Source: Thermophagus sp052400625 (GTDB taxonomy: Bacteria > Bacteroidota > Bacteroidia > Bacteroidales > Marinilabiliaceae). Taken from it: 64,000 bases of DNA. The first letter of the stretch is position 1; every line of letters begins with the position of its first letter. The notes under the pieces are model-generated. The model did not search any database. It saw only the letters and a program-made list of their open reading frames with translations, and was not told where the DNA came from. The stretch lies in NCBI GenBank assembly GCA_052400625.1, contig JBQTGH010000002.1; one strand, given 5' to 3'. Shown in pieces: positions 1 to 8,193 of the stretch. The position numbers were made by a program, and so were the translations under genes.

Positions 1-446
1 CCAAATCCGCTTAACCCTCTGGGCTCTTCTAGTATTACCCCGTTGACTGTACCCTCAAATAACATCTCTTTATTGTCGAATATTAAGGCTATGATTGTCC
101 TGAAACGAGCTTTTCTATTTTGGGTATTTTTAAGTTCAAGGAGCACCTTTTGCATATTTTTTTTGCTGTTCTTATCCGATCCGGCATATCGTGCCGAAAA
201 AACACCGGGTGCCCCGTTGAGTGCTTCAATTTCAAGGCCTGTGTCATCAGCAAAGCAATTTATACCTAACTGTTTGTATATATATCGAGCTTTTTGCAAA
301 GCATTTTCTTCGAGGGTTCTGCCGGTTTCCGGGAGCTCTTCTTCAATTCCTAATTCTGAAAGAGATTTTACAGCCTTGTCATTGCCAAGAAGACTGTTTA
401 TTTCCAGAATTTTATGTTTGTTTTTAGTGGCAAATACGAAATTCAT
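1..446 (-). CDS. rdgB: RdgB/HAM1 family non-canonical purine NTP pyrophosphatase, 3' end cut off by the window
   Basis: House-cleaning enzyme that hydrolyses dITP, XTP and related non-canonical purine triphosphates to monophosphates, keeping them out of DNA and RNA. Read on the minus strand from an ATG at 446, the protein opens with MNFVFATKNKHK, the family's N-terminal nucleotide-binding motif, and continues through FADDTGLEIEALNGAPGVFS and SARYAG, both hallmark segments. The last visible residues are PRGLSGFG, just before the usual YDP motif. About 148 of roughly 195 residues are present; the rest lies beyond the left edge. A 164-codon open frame on the opposite strand over the same bases is its shadow. 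The identification rests on motifs read directly from the sequence. Confidence 0.93.
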   Translation of the reverse strand, partial: MNFVFATKNKHKILEINSLLGNDKAVKSLSELGIEEELPETGRTLEENALQKARYIYKQLGINCFADDTGLEIEALNGAPGVFSARYAGSDKNSKKNMQKVLLELKNTQNRKARFRTIIALIFDNKEMLFEGTVNGVILEEPRGLSGF

Positions 447-585
447 ATTTCTCTGTCTAAATTCGATTGCGAAAATACAAAAAATTAATGCCTTGGCAGA
501 GAAATTTGATGAAGTAGAAGAAGAAGGCGGTTTCTGAATTGAATAAAATAGTATAATTTCAAAACATTGACGTATGCTTAAATAA

Positions 586-616
586 GGGTATAATTCTCGC
601 GAGGAGAAGTATACCC
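586..616. terminator. Imperfect hairpin between rdgB and the Usp gene
   Basis: GGGTATA (586-592) pairs with TATACCC (610-616), and TTCTC (594-598) with GAGAA (604-608), around a five-base loop and one A/G mismatch. It lies about 55 bp past the Usp stop codon on the minus strand, so it may end that transcript. The T tract is weak, so it could instead be a regulatory hairpin. Confidence 0.4.
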
Positions 617-670
617 ATGCACCTCTGGTATGGATGGTCTAACAATAAGGCCGATCAATATAATGATTTA

Positions 671-1492
671 TCAGAAGCTTCCGCCGTAGCCATATTTCAT
701 TAAATCGGTTCTGGGATTAATAACCATCACCGGAACTTTTGCACTATTGGCAATAATATCCTGTTCCTGAACGCCCAGAAAATAATCATGAAAAGCGATG
801 TCGCGTGTTGTCATGATAATGATTAAATCGGCTTGGTTCTCTTTGGCAAAATCAATGGTTTCCTGAGAAAATGAAGCTTTGTGCTTGGCAAGAACCAATT
901 CGTAATCAATTTTTTTCTCTTCCAGAAAATTTTTGCAGAAAACCACATTGGCTTTGGTACGTCCGTCTAAAACACCCTCTTTGGAGACGGAAGAGAATAA
1001 ATATATTTTAGTTTTGAAATAGAGGGACATATATTCCGCCCATCTGAGTTTTTCTTTGTTTTCCGATTTAAAGTCAACGGGGAAAACAATTTTCGTGTAG
1101 TCATTTTTTTGTGGGGGTTCCTGCACAACCAAAAAGGGAACTCTGGAACCAACAATCACTTTTAGAGCCCAACTCCCGGTAAGCTTTTGCATTCCTCGCA
1201 TCCCATGGGTTATCATAACAACCATGGCGCATTCTAGTTCTTCGGATACTTCATTGATGGTTTTAAAAATTGTACCTTCTTTTACCAGAATTTCGAGCTT
1301 TATATGAAGTTTCTGTTCTATTTTGTCAGCATCTTGTCGAAGTTTATTTTCCGATGCTTTTATTTCCGATTGTCGTTTAACGATATGCAGTAAAGTGATT
1401 TTGGTGTTGAGTACCCGGGAAAGATTTACTGCATGTTGGACTGCATAAATAACAGTATCCGAAAAATCATAAGGCACCAGAATGCTATGCAT
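671..1492 (-). CDS. Tandem-domain universal stress protein
   Basis: Cytoplasmic protein of 273 residues with two Usp domains in tandem, the form often found alone in Bacteroidota. The start chosen gives MHSILVPYDFSD, the standard opening strand of a Usp domain. The longer open frame, up to 1645, would run through AT-rich intergenic sequence and into the divergent cyclase gene, so it is rejected; an ATG at 1504 remains possible. The first domain includes VVMITHGMRG near residue 90; the second begins around KIVFPVDF. Usp proteins bind ATP or other ligands and help survival under starvation or stress. The gene is divergent from the adenylate cyclase-HD gene. The exact ligand cannot be told from the sequence. 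Confidence 0.88.
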   Translation of the reverse strand: MHSILVPYDFSDTVIYAVQHAVNLSRVLNTKITLLHIVKRQSEIKASENKLRQDADKIEQKLHIKLEILVKEGTIFKTINEVSEELECAMVVMITHGMRGMQKLTGSWALKVIVGSRVPFLVVQEPPQKNDYTKIVFPVDFKSENKEKLRWAEYMSLYFKTKIYLFSSVSKEGVLDGRTKANVVFCKNFLEEKKIDYELVLAKHKASFSQETIDFAKENQADLIIIMTTRDIAFHDYFLGVQEQDIIANSAKVPVMVINPRTDLMKYGYGGSF

Positions 1493-1533
1493 TAAGCTTT
1501 CCATATTTGTTGAATTGGTTGTATTTAACAGGT

Positions 1534-1560
1534 TAAAGATAGCATTTTTGCATTTACAAA
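1534..1560 (-). promoter_or_regulatory. Probable promoter of the Usp gene
   Basis: On the minus strand TATCTTTA (1541-1534) is one base from the Bacteroidota -7 consensus TAnnTTTG, and TTTG (1560-1557) lies 15 bp upstream of it as a -33 candidate. Transcription would begin about 35-40 bp before the chosen ATG. Confidence 0.4.
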
Positions 1561-1672
1561 CATTAAAGAAATTAAGCCATTTTTTTAAAAGGCCACAAAT
1601 GATTGACGAATAAAGGATTTTACAAGACTTTATTTTATATTGCAATCATTATTCATTTTAATTGTCAAAGTA

Positions 1673-3106
1673 ATGACTGCGGGAGTTTCTTTAAATATAT
1701 TTCTGATCTTGTTGGTAATTGTTATTTTGACCTTTACGATTTTCATCTGGATAAGAAATTATATTCTTCAAAAGGTAGAAAAGCTTACTGCAGAGAGACT
1801 AGAGTTGGCTTTAAGGGTAAAAGAAAAAGCTCACCGAATTCAGGCACAATATGATAGTGATTCTATCGTTTATACTCATCAGGGACCCAAAAAGAAATCT
1901 AGGAAATATCAGAAAGTTACTGTTCTTTTTGCCGATATTCAGGGATTTACCAGAATTGTAGAACAGCTTAACCCGGAGGTGTTGATCGATGAACTGGACC
2001 AGCTTTTTTTTTATTTCGATTCAGTTGCTGAAGAATATGGCATCGAAAAAATAAAAACAATAGGTGATGCCTATATGTGCGCCGGCGGCCTCCCCATAAA
2101 AAATAGCACAAACCCTGTCGAAGTGGTTTTGGCTGCGCTGGAGATGCAGCGGTTTATGAAAGCGATGCGTCGCGTTAAAGTGATTGAACACAAGGACTAT
2201 TGGGAGTTGCGAATTGGGATTCATACCGGTCCGGTAATTTCTGGAATGGTGGGTCGCAAGAAGATTTCCTTTGATATATGGGGAGATACGGTAAATACTG
2301 CCAGCCGTATGGAATCCTCGGGTATGGCCGGCGAGATCAATGTTTCCGGCACCACATGGCAGTTGGTAAAAGAGTTTTTTATTTCGGAATACAGAGGCAA
2401 AATGCCCATTAAATATAAAGGCGAAACAGATATGTATTTCATTAAAGGGATTATTCCCGAATTGTCGGTGGATGGGCTGGGCCAGGAGCCTAATGAGTTA
2501 TTCCGGATAAAATTGCAGCACATTCGATTTGCAGATGTAGAAGAGGCTGTTCTGAATCGACTCGAAAATGAGTTATCGAAGGATTTGTCTTATCATAATA
2601 TGAAGCATACTATTGATGTCGTTACTCAGGTTGAAATTATTGGGAGGGGGGAAGGCATCAATGACGAAGAAATGCTTTTGATAAAAACAGCTGCGCTTTT
2701 CCATGATCTTGGGTTCCTTATTTCTTATAAAAATCATGAAGATTTCAGTATTGAACTGGCTGAAGAAATTTTACAGATGTATGGCTATTCGGAAGACCAG
2801 ATAGAAGAAATTAAAGGATTGATCAACGTCACCAGAAAGGATGCCAAGCCACGGAATCATCTTGAGGCTATCCTTAAAGATGCAGACTTGGACTACCTTG
2901 GACGTCCCGATTTTATTCCGGTTTCTCAAAATTTGTATGAAGAAATTCAAAAGTTTAATGGGAAAATGACTTTAAAAGAATGGAATAAACGACAAATTAA
3001 TTTTATTACGCATCACAAGTATTACACCAAAACTGCCCGAAATCTCAGGCAGGTAAATAAAGAGCAACAGCTTAAAGCATTAAAGGAATTACTGAAAGTC
3101 CAGTAA
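1673..3106 (+). CDS. Membrane-anchored class III adenylate cyclase fused to an HD domain
   Basis: One transmembrane helix (about residues 8-28) and a short coiled linker lead to a class III nucleotide cyclase domain (about 80-265) and then an HD-type metal-dependent hydrolase domain (about 300-430). The cyclase keeps both metal aspartates (D88 in FADIQGFT, D132 in KTIGDAY), the adenine-selecting pair K128 and D201 (FDIWG), and the transition-state pair N208/R212 (TVNTASRM), so adenylate rather than guanylate cyclase is expected. The HD domain keeps H308, H344-D345 and D405. Such domains often hydrolyse cyclic nucleotides or other phosphoesters, so one protein may both make and remove a messenger. 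The ATG at 1673 is preferred over a TTG at 1640. Confidence 0.88.
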   Translation: MTAGVSLNIFLILLVIVILTFTIFIWIRNYILQKVEKLTAERLELALRVKEKAHRIQAQYDSDSIVYTHQGPKKKSRKYQKVTVLFADIQGFTRIVEQLNPEVLIDELDQLFFYFDSVAEEYGIEKIKTIGDAYMCAGGLPIKNSTNPVEVVLAALEMQRFMKAMRRVKVIEHKDYWELRIGIHTGPVISGMVGRKKISFDIWGDTVNTASRMESSGMAGEINVSGTTWQLVKEFFISEYRGKMPIKYKGETDMYFIKGIIPELSVDGLGQEPNELFRIKLQHIRFADVEEAVLNRLENELSKDLSYHNMKHTIDVVTQVEIIGRGEGINDEEMLLIKTAALFHDLGFLISYKNHEDFSIELAEEILQMYGYSEDQIEEIKGLINVTRKDAKPRNHLEAILKDADLDYLGRPDFIPVSQNLYEEIQKFNGKMTLKEWNKRQINFITHHKYYTKTARNLRQVNKEQQLKALKELLKVQ

Positions 3107-3263
3107 TTATTGGGTTTTTCTTTTTAATTTTGTAGATCAATTATTTCAGATAGGACAGGAGGTGGGAGAAAAGTAGTATCATGGCTTTTCCGTTGCCAAT
3201 GCTTAAGATAAATTGTATTATTATTTAAATAGAAGTTCGTAATTATAACCTAAATAAACGTTA
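3107..3263. promoter_or_regulatory. Leader region of the bactofilin gene, with possible -7 box
   Basis: TAATTTTG (3125-3132) fits the Bacteroidota -7 consensus TAnnTTTG and would give a leader of about 125 nt before the bactofilin ATG. No clear -33 box is seen at the usual distance. A 15-codon frame at 3181-3228 follows AGGAGG at 3157-3162, but the spacing is long and I do not call it a gene. Confidence 0.3.
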
Positions 3264-3659
3264 ATGGACATGGCAAAAAACTTTGAACCAGAAAGCAAGC
3301 TGCCGAACATCATTGGACCTGGAACAAAAATAGTGGGTGATATTGAAACCAATGGAGATATTCGAATTGACGGCCAAATTGAAGGAAATATCAATTCCAA
3401 AGGTAAGGTTGTTATTGGATCCAATGGTATGATCAAGGGTGAAGTATTCTGTAATAATGCAGAACTATCTGGGTCTCTTGTCGGAAAAATCAGTGTTAGT
3501 GAGCTGCTGTCTCTGAAGGCAAGTTCAAAAGTTAGTGGTGATATTAAAACCGGTAAACTCAATATCGAGCCGGGTGCAGTCTTTACCGGAACCTGTAATA
3601 TGGGAAATCAGCCGGGAAATGATGTTTCTCAAAGTAATTCCAAAGACAACAAAAAATAG
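3264..3659 (+). CDS. Bactofilin family polymer-forming cytoskeletal protein
   Basis: Protein of 131 residues with the short beta-helical bactofilin core (about residues 15-112). Regularly spaced Gly and hydrophobic positions are typical of the right-handed beta-helix, as in TKIVGDIETNGDIRIDGQIE and VSGDIKTGKLNIEPGAVFTG, and the flanking tails are disordered and polar. Bactofilins self-assemble without nucleotide into membrane-associated filaments that organise cell shape or envelope enzymes. The gene is followed 8 bp downstream by a small membrane protein and then the ATP synthase genes. I recall this placement upstream of atpB from other Bacteroidota genomes. A link to ATP synthase assembly is not shown. 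Confidence 0.9.
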   Translation: MDMAKNFEPESKLPNIIGPGTKIVGDIETNGDIRIDGQIEGNINSKGKVVIGSNGMIKGEVFCNNAELSGSLVGKISVSELLSLKASSKVSGDIKTGKLNIEPGAVFTGTCNMGNQPGNDVSQSNSKDNKK

Positions 3660-3667
3660 ATTGATTT

Positions 3668-4066
3668 ATGGCTCCACTTCCGTTTTTGGCATATAAAGTG
3701 TTGCTGATCAAAGAGATTTTTTATGGCCTGCTGTTCAAGGGAGTAGCGGGTCTTATTGTTTTTATTGAAGCAGGACATATTCCCAAAAACTGGTTTTATT
3801 TGGCCTTAATCATCGTTGTTTTGTTTCCGTTAACAACCTCTATTCTGAAATTTTTCAAAGAGGTTTGGCCTGACTCATCAGGAATGGTTTTAGTAACTAT
3901 GTCGGTGGTCAAGATATTTTTGATTCCATTGCTGGTGATGCTTTTCTTTGATAAAGAACATGAGGACATTGAGGCATTTGTCATTCCTACAATTATTAGT
4001 TATCTTATTCTTTTAACACTGGATACGAAGTGGAAAATTCAGTGGTTGTCAAAGCAGAAATTTTGA
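3668..4066 (+). CDS. Small four-helix membrane protein upstream of atpB (AtpI-like position)
   Basis: Protein of 132 residues with four hydrophobic helices (roughly 22-34, 43-60, 73-92 and 103-118) and basic ends. Its place, directly before atpB and 8 bp after bactofilin, is that of the AtpI/AtpZ assembly factors. Sequence similarity to AtpI is too weak to see by eye, so the name is inferred from position and topology only. AtpI-type proteins assist c-ring assembly. No separate AtpZ-like frame is present nearby. It could alternatively be an unrelated membrane protein carried in the same operon. Confidence 0.6.
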   Translation: MAPLPFLAYKVLLIKEIFYGLLFKGVAGLIVFIEAGHIPKNWFYLALIIVVLFPLTTSILKFFKEVWPDSSGMVLVTMSVVKIFLIPLLVMLFFDKEHEDIEAFVIPTIISYLILLTLDTKWKIQWLSKQKF

Positions 4067-4104
4067 AATATGCCTGTTTAAGTATTACCCACTGAAACAT
4101 CTCT

Positions 4105-4126
4105 TCTTCTATGCTCGTATAGAAGA
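4105..4126 (+). promoter_or_regulatory. Hairpin in the atpB leader
   Basis: TCTTCTAT (4105-4112) and ATAGAAGA (4119-4126) form a perfect 8-bp stem with a GCTCGT loop, 53 bp before the atpB start. There is no T tract, so a leader structure or operator is likelier than a terminator. Confidence 0.35.
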
Positions 4127-4178
4127 TTCTATTTAAGATTACTCGCGTTTTTAGAATAGCCAAAGAGAGGATCGAAAC

Positions 4179-5249
4179 TTGAAATATTATATTGTCATAT
4201 TTTTATTGCTGGTGGGGAATATGACCGCACTATCCGAAGAAGTTCTTTCAGAGGAGGAAGAATCTTTCGATGTTATAGAAGTGGTGATGGAGCACATTAG
4301 TGATGCCCACCAATGGCATATCTTGGATTATACCAATCGTCATGGGGACAAAGTTCATTTATCGATGCCATTACCTGTGATTCTTTGGCATGGAGGCCGA
4401 TTGTGGTTTTATTCTTCTGATCGTTTTTATCATTCTTCTCACCCGGTTCCTATTGGAAATGATTTTGTGATTTTACATCATGAGCATTTTTATTTGACGG
4501 ATGCTGAAGGGACACTACATTTTGACCAAGAAGGTCATGTGACCAATATTGCACCTTCCGATTTTTCCATTACACAAAATGTGGCCAGCATGTTTTTATC
4601 GGTGACCATCATTTTGCTGATGTTTCTTTCGGCCGGACGAGCCTATGCGCGTCATGGAATGGCGCCGCCAAAAGGTTTTCGTGCCGTATTGGAACCGATC
4701 ATTTTATTTGTGAGGGATGATATTGCCAGAGCCCAGATCAATAAAGAAACGGCCGATAAATTTGTACCCTTTCTTTTGACGGTTTTTTTCTTTATCTGGA
4801 TTAATAATCTTATTGGAATTGTACCCTTTTTTCCTGGTGGTAGTAATTTGTCGGGAAATATTAGTTTTACAGCTACTCTTGCAGTTTTTGCCTTTTTTGC
4901 CATTAATCTCTTTGGATCTGGGTCGTACTGGAAACACACCTTTACAGCACCGGGGATTCCCCTTCCCGTGAAGTTTATTTTAGTACCTTTGGAAATTATA
5001 GGCATTTTTACTAAGCCCTTTGCTCTAATGATCAGGTTATTTGCCAATATTACTGCAGGGCATATTATTATCTTAAGTCTTATTTCGATCATTTTTATCC
5101 TAAAATCGATATATATCGCCCCGATGTCGGTGGTTTTATCATTGGTAATGTATTTATTGGAATTATTGGTGGCTGTTTTGCAAGCTTATATTTTTACATT
5201 GTTAACAGCTTTATTTATAGGAATGAGTACAAGTCAATCGGAACATTAA
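4179..5249 (+). CDS. atpB: F0F1 ATP synthase subunit a
   Basis: Membrane subunit that forms the two half-channels for ion flow against the c-ring. It begins with TTG at 4179, supported by AGAGAGG at 4164-4170 eight bases upstream. A signal-like helix (residues 1-18) precedes a long acidic and His-rich domain outside the membrane (about 20-130, thirteen His between 39 and 120), then the usual helices. The essential channel arginine is R286 in ALMIRLFANITAGH, and the last helices are canonical (ELLVAVLQAYIFTLL). At 356 residues it is about 85-100 longer than the E. coli subunit, all of it at the N terminus. First subunit gene of the operon, followed 20 bp later by atpE. Confidence 0.95.
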   Translation: MKYYIVIFLLLVGNMTALSEEVLSEEEESFDVIEVVMEHISDAHQWHILDYTNRHGDKVHLSMPLPVILWHGGRLWFYSSDRFYHSSHPVPIGNDFVILHHEHFYLTDAEGTLHFDQEGHVTNIAPSDFSITQNVASMFLSVTIILLMFLSAGRAYARHGMAPPKGFRAVLEPIILFVRDDIARAQINKETADKFVPFLLTVFFFIWINNLIGIVPFFPGGSNLSGNISFTATLAVFAFFAINLFGSGSYWKHTFTAPGIPLPVKFILVPLEIIGIFTKPFALMIRLFANITAGHIIILSLISIIFILKSIYIAPMSVVLSLVMYLLELLVAVLQAYIFTLLTALFIGMSTSQSEH

Positions 5250-5269
5250 TCTATTAAATTTATAAAAAT

Positions 5270-5479
5270 ATGGAGACGATTTCTTTTACAGCTTTAGGGT
5301 TAGGCTTAATTGTACTGGGAGCCGGAATCGGTATTGGGAGAATAGGACAATCTGCTCTGGAAGCCATGAGCCGTCAGCCTGAAATGGGTTCCAAAATCCA
5401 AACGTTAATGATCGTGGCAGCAGCGTTAATAGAGGGGATTGCGCTCTTCGGAATTGTTGTTGCATGGTTAGTCGGTTAA
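5270..5479 (+). CDS. atpE: F0F1 ATP synthase subunit c
   Basis: Hairpin proteolipid of 69 residues: helix 1 (about 6-29, glycine-rich GAGIGIG), a polar RQPE loop at 35-38, and helix 2 (about 45-67). The ion-carrying carboxylate is E55 in AALIEGIALF. Aligned on the RQPE loop with the Ilyobacter Na+-type ring, the Gln ligand of helix 1 is replaced by Ile and the Ser after the carboxylate by Gly. A proton-coupled ring is therefore the likelier reading; this is an inference from ligand residues. The gene sits between atpB and atpF in the standard order. Confidence 0.95.
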   Translation: METISFTALGLGLIVLGAGIGIGRIGQSALEAMSRQPEMGSKIQTLMIVAAALIEGIALFGIVVAWLVG

Positions 5480-5528
5480 TCAATACCTTTTGTTTCGACC
5501 GATTTTTTTAATATAAAAAAATGTCAGA

Positions 5529-6023
5529 ATGGAATTATTAACGCCAAACCCGGGACTGGTTTTCTGGACAACGCTGACGTTTATCTTTTTGTTGATGGTA
5601 TTGAGAAAGTACGCATTACCATCTATTCTTCGTGCATTGAAGGTTCGTGAGGAAACTATTTCTTTTGCTCTTGAAGATGCCCGGAAAGCACGGGAGGAAG
5701 TGGAACATCTTGAGCAAAAAAGAAAAAAAATTCTTGGAGAGGCCAGTAAAGAGAGAGATCAAATCTTGTCGGAGGCCAGAGAGTTGAAAAATAGGATGAT
5801 AGAAGAGGCCAAAGCCGCCGCTAGAGACGAAAGTCGAAAAGTAATGGAGAAAGTGCAAGCCGACATAAGAAAGCAAAAGGAGGATGCCCTTAACGAAATT
5901 AAAGATACAATCGGTAAGTTATCGCTTGAAATTGCAGAAAAGGTTTTGAAAGAAGAGCTTACCGATCAGGAAAAACAGAAAAAGGTAATCAATACTTATC
6001 TCAACGAGATGAATCTTAATTAA
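5529..6023 (+). CDS. atpF: F0F1 ATP synthase subunit b
   Basis: Peripheral stalk subunit of 164 residues. One N-terminal transmembrane helix (about 9-25, ending in LRKYALP) is followed by a long charged coiled coil (about 35-150) with heptad-like Lys/Glu content, as in all b subunits. The C terminus (KLSLEIAEKVLKEEL) is the delta-contacting segment. The start at 5529 gives MELLTPNPGLVFWT, the usual Bacteroidota opening. Only one b gene is present, so the stalk should be a homodimer. It lies between atpE and atpH. Confidence 0.95.
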   Translation: MELLTPNPGLVFWTTLTFIFLLMVLRKYALPSILRALKVREETISFALEDARKAREEVEHLEQKRKKILGEASKERDQILSEARELKNRMIEEAKAAARDESRKVMEKVQADIRKQKEDALNEIKDTIGKLSLEIAEKVLKEELTDQEKQKKVINTYLNEMNLN

Positions 6024-6049
6024 TACAGGACGATTATTATTTATTAAAA

Positions 6050-6586
6050 ATGAATAGAGGACCCGTTACAGTGAGGTATGCCAAAGCTTTGTTTGAGCTT
6101 GGTCAGGACAGGGGAATTTTGGAACGACTCTATGCCGATTCCAAAATGCTCCTTGAGCACTGTCGGTCTGTAAAAGATTTTTGCATTTTTCTGGAAAACC
6201 CAGTCCTGAAAGGATCTCAAAAGAAAAAGGTACTTAAAAAGGTGCTTTCCGAAGAACAACATCCGATAATGATCCGTTTTCTCGATTTAATTATTGATAA
6301 AAGTAGAGAATATCTTTTGTACGATATTATCTTATACTTTGATCACCTTTATAAAAAATACAAAGGAATAAAAAGTATTAAGGTGATTACGGCAGTAGAA
6401 ATGGATAAGGATTATCAGGATGACTTCCAGTCATTTCTTGAGGAAAAATTTAAATGCCCTATTGAAATGGAAATGCAGGTAAAACCTGATATTATAGGGG
6501 GAGTTATACTCGTTGTTGATGAAAAGATTATTGACAACAGTATTTTACATCAAATGAAGACTCTCAGAAAAAAACTATTGAGCTAA
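6050..6586 (+). CDS. atpH: F0F1 ATP synthase subunit delta
   Basis: The 178-residue OSCP/delta subunit links the top of the F1 head to the b stalk. It shows the helical N-terminal domain starting at VTVRYAKALFELGQ (residues 5-18) and the C-terminal segment KPDIIGGVILVVDEKIIDNSI (about residues 149-169; the conserved core is GGVILVVDEKIIDNS), the most conserved part of the family. It is 11 bp upstream of atpA and 26 bp after atpF, in one transcript. Confidence 0.95.
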   Translation: MNRGPVTVRYAKALFELGQDRGILERLYADSKMLLEHCRSVKDFCIFLENPVLKGSQKKKVLKKVLSEEQHPIMIRFLDLIIDKSREYLLYDIILYFDHLYKKYKGIKSIKVITAVEMDKDYQDDFQSFLEEKFKCPIEMEMQVKPDIIGGVILVVDEKIIDNSILHQMKTLRKKLLS

Positions 6587-6597
6587 AGAATGCCGGT

Positions 6598-8187
6598 ATG
6601 GAACAAATACGTCCGTCGGAAGTTTCCGAAATTATAAGAAAAGAAATAGAAGGATTCCAATCTTCCACAGAATTAGAAGAGGTTGGTACTGTATTGCAGA
6701 TTGGTGATGGTATAGCTCGGGTATATGGGCTCTCAAATGTTCAATCCAATGAATTGGTTGAGTTTGATAATTGTATGGGAGTTGTTTTGAACCTCGAATC
6801 GGATAGTGTGGGAGTAGTTTTGTTTGGCGACTCTCAGCTAGTTTCAGAGGGTGATATTGTTCGCAGAACCAACCGGATTGCCTCTGTTAAAGTAGGGGAT
6901 GGCATGATTGGACGAGTGGTGAACACATTAGGAGAACCTATCGACGGGAAAGGGCCTATTCAGGGTGATAGGTTAGAAATGCCTTTGGAGCGTAAAGCAC
7001 CAGAAGTGATCTTCCGTCAACCGGTGAAAGAGCCCTTGCAAACCGGACTGAAAGCGATTGATGCCATGACCCCCATTGGGAGAGGACAACGTGAATTAAT
7101 TATTGGAGACCGGCAAACCGGGAAAACCGCTATCGCAATCGATACTATTATTAATCAAAGAAGGTTTTTTGAAGAAGGGAATCCGGTTTATTGCATTTAT
7201 GTGGCGATTGGCCAAAAGGGATCTACCGTTGCGCAGATTGTCAATACATTGCAAAAACATGGTGCTATGGATTATACCATAGTCGTATCTGCAACAGCCT
7301 CAGATCCTGCTGCTATGCAGTTTTACGCTCCTTTTTCCGGCACTTCTATCGGTGAATACTTCAGAGATACAGGGCGACATGCACTGATTGTTTATGACGA
7401 CCTTTCTAAACAGGCTATTTCTTATCGTGAAGTTTCTCTTTTGTTGCGGCGTCCACCCGGACGGGAAGCCTTTCCCGGTGATATCTTTTATCTGCATTCC
7501 CGTTTATTGGAAAGAGCGGCCAAAATAATTGAATCGGATGAGGTAGCGGCACAAATGAATGATGTGCCAGAATCCTTAAAAGGGAAAGTTAAAGGGGGTG
7601 GTTCTCTAACTGCACTTCCTATTATTGAAACACAGGCAGGAGATGTCTCTGCTTATATTCCAACTAATGTGATTTCTATTACGGATGGGCAGATTTTTTT
7701 GGAGCACAATCTTTTTAATGCCAGTATTCGTCCTGCCATTAATGTGGGTATTTCTGTTTCTAGGGTAGGTGGTAATGCACAGATTAAACCAATGAAAAAA
7801 GTGGCCGGAACACTAAAGCTTGATCAGGCCCAGTATAGGGAACTTGAAGCATTTTCAAGGTTTGGATCCGACTTGGATCCGGCAACAATGAACGTTTTGG
7901 ATAAAGGAAGAAAAAATGTTGAATTGTTGAAACAACCTCAGTACAGACCCATGTTGGTAGAGCATCAGGTTGCAGTTATTTATTGCGGATCTAAAGGCTT
8001 GTTGAAAGAAGTGCCTGTGGATAAAGTGAAAAAATTTGAACAGGAATTTATTGATAATTTGAGCCTGAGATATCCAGATGTTTTTGAATCTATTTTGGGT
8101 GGAAATCTGGATGATGAGGTGGCCCGAAAAATTGAAGAGGTTGCCCACGATGTGGCTGCCCATTTTAAAGTTAATGAGGAGGAATAG
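6598..8187 (+). CDS. atpA: F0F1 ATP synthase subunit alpha
   Basis: Non-catalytic nucleotide-binding subunit of the F1 hexamer, 529 residues. It has the beta-barrel N domain, the P-loop GDRQTGKT (170-177), the Walker B region HALIVYDDLSKQ and the alpha-subunit signature around PAINVGISVSRVGG. Length and motifs are standard. The partner beta subunit (atpD) and epsilon (atpC) are absent from this operon and from the window, so they must be encoded elsewhere, an arrangement known in several Bacteroidota. The 3' end carries an AGGAGG that serves atpG, whose ATG is only 6 bp downstream. Confidence 0.97.
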   Translation: MEQIRPSEVSEIIRKEIEGFQSSTELEEVGTVLQIGDGIARVYGLSNVQSNELVEFDNCMGVVLNLESDSVGVVLFGDSQLVSEGDIVRRTNRIASVKVGDGMIGRVVNTLGEPIDGKGPIQGDRLEMPLERKAPEVIFRQPVKEPLQTGLKAIDAMTPIGRGQRELIIGDRQTGKTAIAIDTIINQRRFFEEGNPVYCIYVAIGQKGSTVAQIVNTLQKHGAMDYTIVVSATASDPAAMQFYAPFSGTSIGEYFRDTGRHALIVYDDLSKQAISYREVSLLLRRPPGREAFPGDIFYLHSRLLERAAKIIESDEVAAQMNDVPESLKGKVKGGGSLTALPIIETQAGDVSAYIPTNVISITDGQIFLEHNLFNASIRPAINVGISVSRVGGNAQIKPMKKVAGTLKLDQAQYRELEAFSRFGSDLDPATMNVLDKGRKNVELLKQPQYRPMLVEHQVAVIYCGSKGLLKEVPVDKVKKFEQEFIDNLSLRYPDVFESILGGNLDDEVARKIEEVAHDVAAHFKVNEEE

Positions 8188-8193
8188 CATTTA

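Noticed and set aside
43..537. 164-codon plus-strand open frame
   Set aside because: It is the shadow of rdgB on the minus strand, whose translation shows clear family motifs; the plus-strand translation has none.
1493..1645. Upstream extension of the Usp gene
   Set aside because: The added residues are AT-rich, have no family similarity and would overlap the divergent cyclase gene and its own promoter.
3181..3228. 15-codon frame after AGGAGG
   Set aside because: Spacing from AGGAGG to ATG is 18 bp, too long, and a frame this short can arise by chance.
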